Shown: positions 29,989 through 33,001 of the stretch, one piece after another | Layout: each line of letters starts with the position of its first letter | How positions within the stretch are numbered: position 1 is the first letter of the stretch | Source of the DNA: a virus | DNA length: 33,001 nucleotides | Reading direction: 5' to 3' (one strand) | Virus record (IMG/VR): IMGVR_UViG_3300036715_001941 | Span: 1 to 33,001 of that record | Notes under the pieces: model-generated | Told to the model about the DNA's origin: nothing | Databases searched by the model: none | Seen by the model: the letters and a program-made list of their open reading frames with translations, nothing else | Position numbers and translations under genes: made by a program

Positions 29989-31467
29989 CTATAAATCTAA
30001 AATATATTTTGCATGACCGCAATCCCAAATTCTTATATATCCATTCAATAACATATTTGCTATTTCTGTCTTATCTGGATCAAATTTATCTCCCAATAAA
30101 TTTGAAAGATTTTGTTTCATTGCATTTCTGCGAGGAATTAAAATATCATTTTTACACCACCAATAATTTGGATCTGTTATTTTTTCTAATTGAAATCCAT
30201 TTTTAGAATAAATATTATTTTCTATATCAGACCAACATAAATCAGCATAAGATATAATCTGTTTTAAATATGGATGATATTTTTTTACATGATTTAATAT
30301 TTTTTGCATAGATCCATAACATCTAATTGAAGTTGCGAATCTATTAAATTCTACAATTTCATCATCACGTTCTCTAAAATTGCCTTTACGTTTATTTGTA
30401 AAAGTTGCAACTCCAATTAATTCTTCTTGTTTATTATATAATCCATAAGAAAATAATGGTATTTCTCCAGCCCCCATTATATGATTATTATTTAGAAATT
30501 CTTTAACATCTTTCCAGTTAACAGAACCAATAGTATATTGATTAGATCTTAAATATTTTTTATTTTGGTTTAATATATTTAGTAATTTAGATTTACATAT
30601 CTCTTTTTTATTAATCCAATAAGGACTAAATATATGTATTAATTTAATATTATTTTGTTTTGCAATAATAGTTTTATTTTTATGATAATTTTCATCTATT
30701 CTAACGTTGGTATCTGTACTATGATAATAACTTCCATTATATTCAATCCCTAAATTTAGTTCAGGAATAAATATATCTATTTCTTTCCCATTAGGTAATT
30801 TAAATGCAGTTTGAATTTCATAATATTGTTTTATAAAATTTTCTAAACTTATTTGTTGTGAAGAAGTTTCTCTTTCAGTAGCTTCATCACATTTAGGGCA
30901 GCCATTTGTATTCCATTTTTTCTTAGCTCTTATAATATTACTAAAATAACTATCCCATTGATAATTACAATTCAAACATTCAACCCTGGATATAAAAGAA
31001 CTAATTCTATTTATTATCTTAATATCTAAAATATCATTATTTAATAATATATTTTTTTGATGTTCAATATCATTATTCATTAATTCATATTTACATTTTG
31101 TACATGGATATTGGTTACGTCTTAATTTACCAACTAAATTATGAACTTGATCATCAAATTCTATACCACATCTTTTACATTTAAAATGATTACCGTTAAT
31201 TTCAAAATATTGATTTAATTTTTCTATTTCTTTCTGTACTTCAGGTTTAATATTCTTTTTTGATATTTCTCTATTAGAACAAATTCTACATCCACCTTTT
31301 TTATTTTTAACTAATCTTTTTAAATCATCTGATCTTAAATTCCACTCATTATTACATAATAAACACTTAAGTTTATAATACCATTTTTTGTTTTCTTTTA
31401 AATATTCTAAAACTTTAATATCTTTAGTATAAGATTCTAATTGCTGCTGAGCAAATTGTATAGACAC
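29989..31467 (-). CDS. Free-standing EDxHD/Vsr-like homing endonuclease with zinc ribbons
   Basis: A 492-residue protein. Three zinc-ribbon units at the N-terminus (C35/C38 with C60/C63; C97/C100 with C122/C125; C164/C167 with C190/C193) are followed by a nuclease core EIDIFIPELNLGIEYNGSYY (229-248) with H249 and K264, then LIHIFSPYW. This G-I-E-x-N-G-x-x-x-H core is typical of the phage Vsr-like EDxHD endonucleases related to I-Bth0305I. The C-terminal part (about 315-492) with FLNNNHIMGAG, EFNRFATSI, ISYADLCW, YWWCKN belongs to the same family. GTG 31467 is chosen as start: GGAGG lies 5 nt upstream. That site is in the arm of an 11-bp hairpin. It lies between two structural gene blocks, as mobile endonuclease genes often do. 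Confidence 0.8.
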   Translation of the reverse strand: MSIQFAQQQLESYTKDIKVLEYLKENKKWYYKLKCLLCNNEWNLRSDDLKRLVKNKKGGCRICSNREISKKNIKPEVQKEIEKLNQYFEINGNHFKCKRCGIEFDDQVHNLVGKLRRNQYPCTKCKYELMNNDIEHQKNILLNNDILDIKIINRISSFISRVECLNCNYQWDSYFSNIIRAKKKWNTNGCPKCDEATERETSSQQISLENFIKQYYEIQTAFKLPNGKEIDIFIPELNLGIEYNGSYYHSTDTNVRIDENYHKNKTIIAKQNNIKLIHIFSPYWINKKEICKSKLLNILNQNKKYLRSNQYTIGSVNWKDVKEFLNNNHIMGAGEIPLFSYGLYNKQEELIGVATFTNKRKGNFRERDDEIVEFNRFATSIRCYGSMQKILNHVKKYHPYLKQIISYADLCWSDIENNIYSKNGFQLEKITDPNYWWCKNDILIPRRNAMKQNLSNLLGDKFDPDKTEIANMLLNGYIRIWDCGHAKYILDL

Positions 31468-31470
31468 AAA

Positions 31471-31495
31471 AACCTCCATACTTAGTATGGAGGTT
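31471..31495 (-). promoter_or_regulatory. 11-bp hairpin that sequesters the endonuclease ribosome binding site
   Basis: AACCTCCATAC (31471-31481) and GTATGGAGGTT (31485-31495) form a perfect inverted repeat with a 3-nt loop. On the - strand transcript the 3' arm contains the GGAGG site of the endonuclease, so folding hides it; five U follow, so it also looks like a weak terminator of the upstream gene. Confidence 0.75.
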
Positions 31496-31512
31496 AAAAT
31501 GCCATTTGTCAA
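31484..31512 (-). promoter_or_regulatory. Putative promoter of the endonuclease gene
   Basis: On the - strand, TTGACA (31512-31507), a 17-bp spacer and CATACT (31489-31484). The -35 is perfect, the -10 poor. A transcript from here would begin inside the hairpin and lack its full 5' arm, leaving the ribosome site open. Confidence 0.5.
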
Positions 31513-31521
31513 GAATTTTAA

Positions 31522-32334
31522 TTATATTTTAAATGCTATTGCTTGACCACTAAATCTACCATCTGGAGCTAATGTCGTATGAAGAATAATTAAATTCTTA
31601 CTAGCAAAAATAATTCCACATTTTCCTCTTAAATCTTCTCCACTATTTGGATCACTGATTCTAACATCTACATCTGAATTTAAATTATGATAGAAATTTA
31701 TTTCATACCGATTGTTAATTGGGTTGACCACCCAAGTACTATTTTGGAATTGAAATGGATCACTCTTAGAGGGTGTTGTGATAGTGTTAATCATGCTTGG
31801 TTCTCCGCTGATTCCACCAGGAATTGCAGACATATTACTTCCACCAGATTGCGCCAAATAAGTAGGTCCGGTGTAAAGACCAGAGTAATCCCAAAGCATA
31901 AATTCTGGACTTTTCACAATACCGAATGTACGACCATAATTAATAGCAATCTTATATTCACGTTTCTTAGTTTCTACCATCTGCGCCCACATGCCAGCTA
32001 ATCCAATATAAGCTGGACCCTTACTCCAGGGGTTAACTGTAATTCCACTATCATTAAACGGCATTTCATTTCTATATTGTAATACACCAGCAGACTGTAA
32101 AACAAACATTGCACTAGATACAATTAACCAATCAAAAACTGGAAAGTTATCTAAACCGACAGGTGGCAAAAGTGGTGGAGTAGAATTCCAATCGCTAATA
32201 GACATATTGATAGCTAACTTAATTTCATCTTCATCAGATTCATGCTTTTTAATTAATGCATTTAATTTAGGCTGATCTCTGATAAATTTACGAACTAAAT
32301 CTACTAAAATAGTTGAAGTCATAGTAGCTGTCAT
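31522..32334 (-). CDS. Virion-type structural protein (270 aa)
   Basis: Not recognised by family. An N-terminal helical part (STILVDLVRKFIRDQPKLNA; DEDEIKLAINMSISDW) is followed by PPVGLDNFPVFDWLIVSSAM, then PFNDSGITVNPWSKGPAYIG and a helix, and a beta-rich C-terminus (VDVRISDPNSGEDLRGKCGI). The composition and the location beside a capsid-like gene point to a virion component. ATG 32334 follows AAAGGA. It has its own extended -10 promoter and is followed after 9 nt by the endonuclease promoter and hairpin region. Confidence 0.65.
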   Translation of the reverse strand: MTATMTSTILVDLVRKFIRDQPKLNALIKKHESDEDEIKLAINMSISDWNSTPPLLPPVGLDNFPVFDWLIVSSAMFVLQSAGVLQYRNEMPFNDSGITVNPWSKGPAYIGLAGMWAQMVETKKREYKIAINYGRTFGIVKSPEFMLWDYSGLYTGPTYLAQSGGSNMSAIPGGISGEPSMINTITTPSKSDPFQFQNSTWVVNPINNRYEINFYHNLNSDVDVRISDPNSGEDLRGKCGIIFASKNLIILHTTLAPDGRFSGQAIAFKI

Positions 32335-32357
32335 GTGTTTCCTTTCGTAATAATTTT

Positions 32358-32366
32358 ATTATATCA
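32358..32366 (-). promoter_or_regulatory. Extended -10 promoter of the 270-aa virion gene
   Basis: On the - strand TGATATAAT, an exact extended -10. No good -35 is seen at 17 bp because the region is taken up by the preceding terminator's T tract. The start would be about 15-20 nt before the AAAGGA ribosome site. Confidence 0.6.
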
Positions 32367-32370
32367 TAAA

Positions 32371-32408
32371 ATAAAAAAGCCGCACCATTTAGATGCGGCT
32401 TCTTTTTT
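32371..32408 (-). terminator. Intrinsic terminator after the 140-aa gene
   Basis: On the - strand AAGCCGCA (32401-32394) pairs with TGCGGCTT (32384-32377) around a 9-nt loop, followed by six T in all. On the + strand an A/T-rich tail gives a weaker terminator in the other direction. Confidence 0.85.
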
Positions 32409-32420
32409 CTAATGTACGGT

Positions 32421-32843
32421 TTACTTTTTATCTGCGTCAACAGCCGGAGTTAAAGGATCTGTAGCAGGAGCTTTAGCAGTTTCAACCTTTGGAGTTTTCA
32501 CTTCAGGGGTTTTCGCTTCTTCAGTTACCGCAACAGGAGCAGATGGTTGATTGGAGAACTGACCATCTATAATAGTAGGATCGCCTGTTTCCCAATTGAT
32601 TAAAGAAGGCGGAACGACTTCGCCTTCAGGTGGATTTAATGTTTTATAACTTTTATTAAAGAGTTCTGAAGAAGGAATGTATTGATAAGCATCGGCTTCT
32701 TCATAAGTAGCAAACAGTTTTACAGTTCCACGCTTTTCAAGTTCTTTGAAATGCCAATCGAAATCTGTATAACCAATTTGCCCTTCTTTTAGGCTTAAGT
32801 TCTCGCCAATAACACCACCGTATAAAGCTTTGACGAAGGACAT
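32421..32843 (-). CDS. Hypothetical protein next to the capsid gene (140 aa)
   Basis: Not recognised. The N-terminal part (MSFVKALYGGVIGENLSLKE, then EKRGTVKLFATYEEADAY) is a small alpha/beta unit. The C-terminal third is low-complexity, rich in Pro, Ala, Thr, Lys and Glu (TPEVKTPKVETAKAPATDPL), with imperfect T-P-x-V-K repeats, probably disordered. It begins 12 nt after the stop of the capsid-like gene, with AGGAG before the ATG, so both are in one operon. A head decoration or scaffold-associated protein is possible. Confidence 0.65.
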   Translation of the reverse strand: MSFVKALYGGVIGENLSLKEGQIGYTDFDWHFKELEKRGTVKLFATYEEADAYQYIPSSELFNKSYKTLNPPEGEVVPPSLINWETGDPTIIDGQFSNQPSAPVAVTEEAKTPEVKTPKVETAKAPATDPLTPAVDADKK

Positions 32844-32855
32844 TCAAACTCCTAA

Positions 32856-33001
32856 TTAAGCTAAACTACCAATACCATAAATTCTGGCACAGGAAGCAAC
32901 GTTACCAATTTCCATACCCTGATCGGCCCAAGCCCACCATTCTAACATATTACCTTCGCGCTTCATTTCCTGTTGAACATCACCCAGGATAAAGTTTGAA
33001 C
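32856..33001 (-). CDS. C-terminus of a probable capsid protein (partial)
   Basis: Only the last 48 residues lie in the window; the gene continues beyond the right edge. The sequence (FILGDVQQEMKREGNMLEWW, then AWADQGMEIGNVASCARIYG) has the features of the closing region of a phage major capsid protein: an E-W-W/aromatic helix followed by G-N-V and a strand. Position at the head of an operon with a small capsid-adjacent gene is consistent. The call is tentative because so little of the protein is visible. Confidence 0.45.
   Translation of the reverse strand, partial: SNFILGDVQQEMKREGNMLEWWAWADQGMEIGNVASCARIYGIGSLA

Noticed and set aside
31471-31495. Hairpin seen only as a terminator of the virion gene
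   Set aside because: It is followed by five T but its stem has moderate G+C and contains the ribosome site of the next gene; a regulatory role fits better, though weak termination is not excluded.
1-33001. CRISPR array
   Set aside because: No regularly spaced direct repeats were seen, despite the Csx3-like gene; the only notable direct repeats are the paired promoters.

Overview
The window is part of a large, AT-rich (roughly one third G+C by eye) genome of a tailed bacteriophage with a contractile tail. The evidence is a portal-like protein, tail sheath and tail tube genes, tail-fibre/baseplate genes with Ig-like domains, a phage-type homing endonuclease, its own SSB and a bacterial-type (family C) DNA polymerase III alpha subunit, plus dozens of tightly packed small genes of unknown function. 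No integrase, tRNA or ribosomal gene was found. The host cannot be named; Shine-Dalgarno sequences (GGAG/AGGAG) and sigma70-like promoters with extended -10 elements (TGnTATAAT) fit an ordinary bacterial host.

Layout. Positions 1-8335, + strand, hold early/middle genes: a ribbon-helix-helix DNA-binding protein, SSB, a DHH/DHHA1 phosphoesterase, a membrane-anchored protein, then a run of small proteins (two recognisable as DUF3846 and DUF2786). Within it, positions 3830-4550 hold two compact cassettes (promoter, gene, terminator) that share a near-identical promoter and look richer in G+C than their surroundings. The first encodes a protein that resembles Csx3/Crn3, the ring nuclease family linked to type III CRISPR signalling; the second encodes a 48-residue protein. 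Positions 8316-11553 hold dnaE with its own promoter and terminator.

Positions 11557-29983, + strand, are the late structural operon: a sheath-like half protein, an SNF2-type helicase, baseplate/fibre proteins (one ending in a Hint self-processing domain), head proteins including the portal, a neck protein with a zinc ribbon, a probable tail terminator, a tail sheath encoded as two consecutive in-frame ORFs, the tail tube and a small Gly-zipper protein. A bidirectional terminator separates this operon from a convergent - strand block (29989-33001) with a capsid-like C-terminus, a small protein, a virion-type protein and an EDxHD/Vsr-like endonuclease whose ribosome binding site lies in an 11-bp hairpin.

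The observations most worth following are the phage-borne Csx3-like cassette, the in-frame split tail sheath with a second diverged copy of its first half, the hairpin-controlled homing endonuclease, the Hint domain on a tail fibre, and a marked excess of the motif CCAGGG(G).
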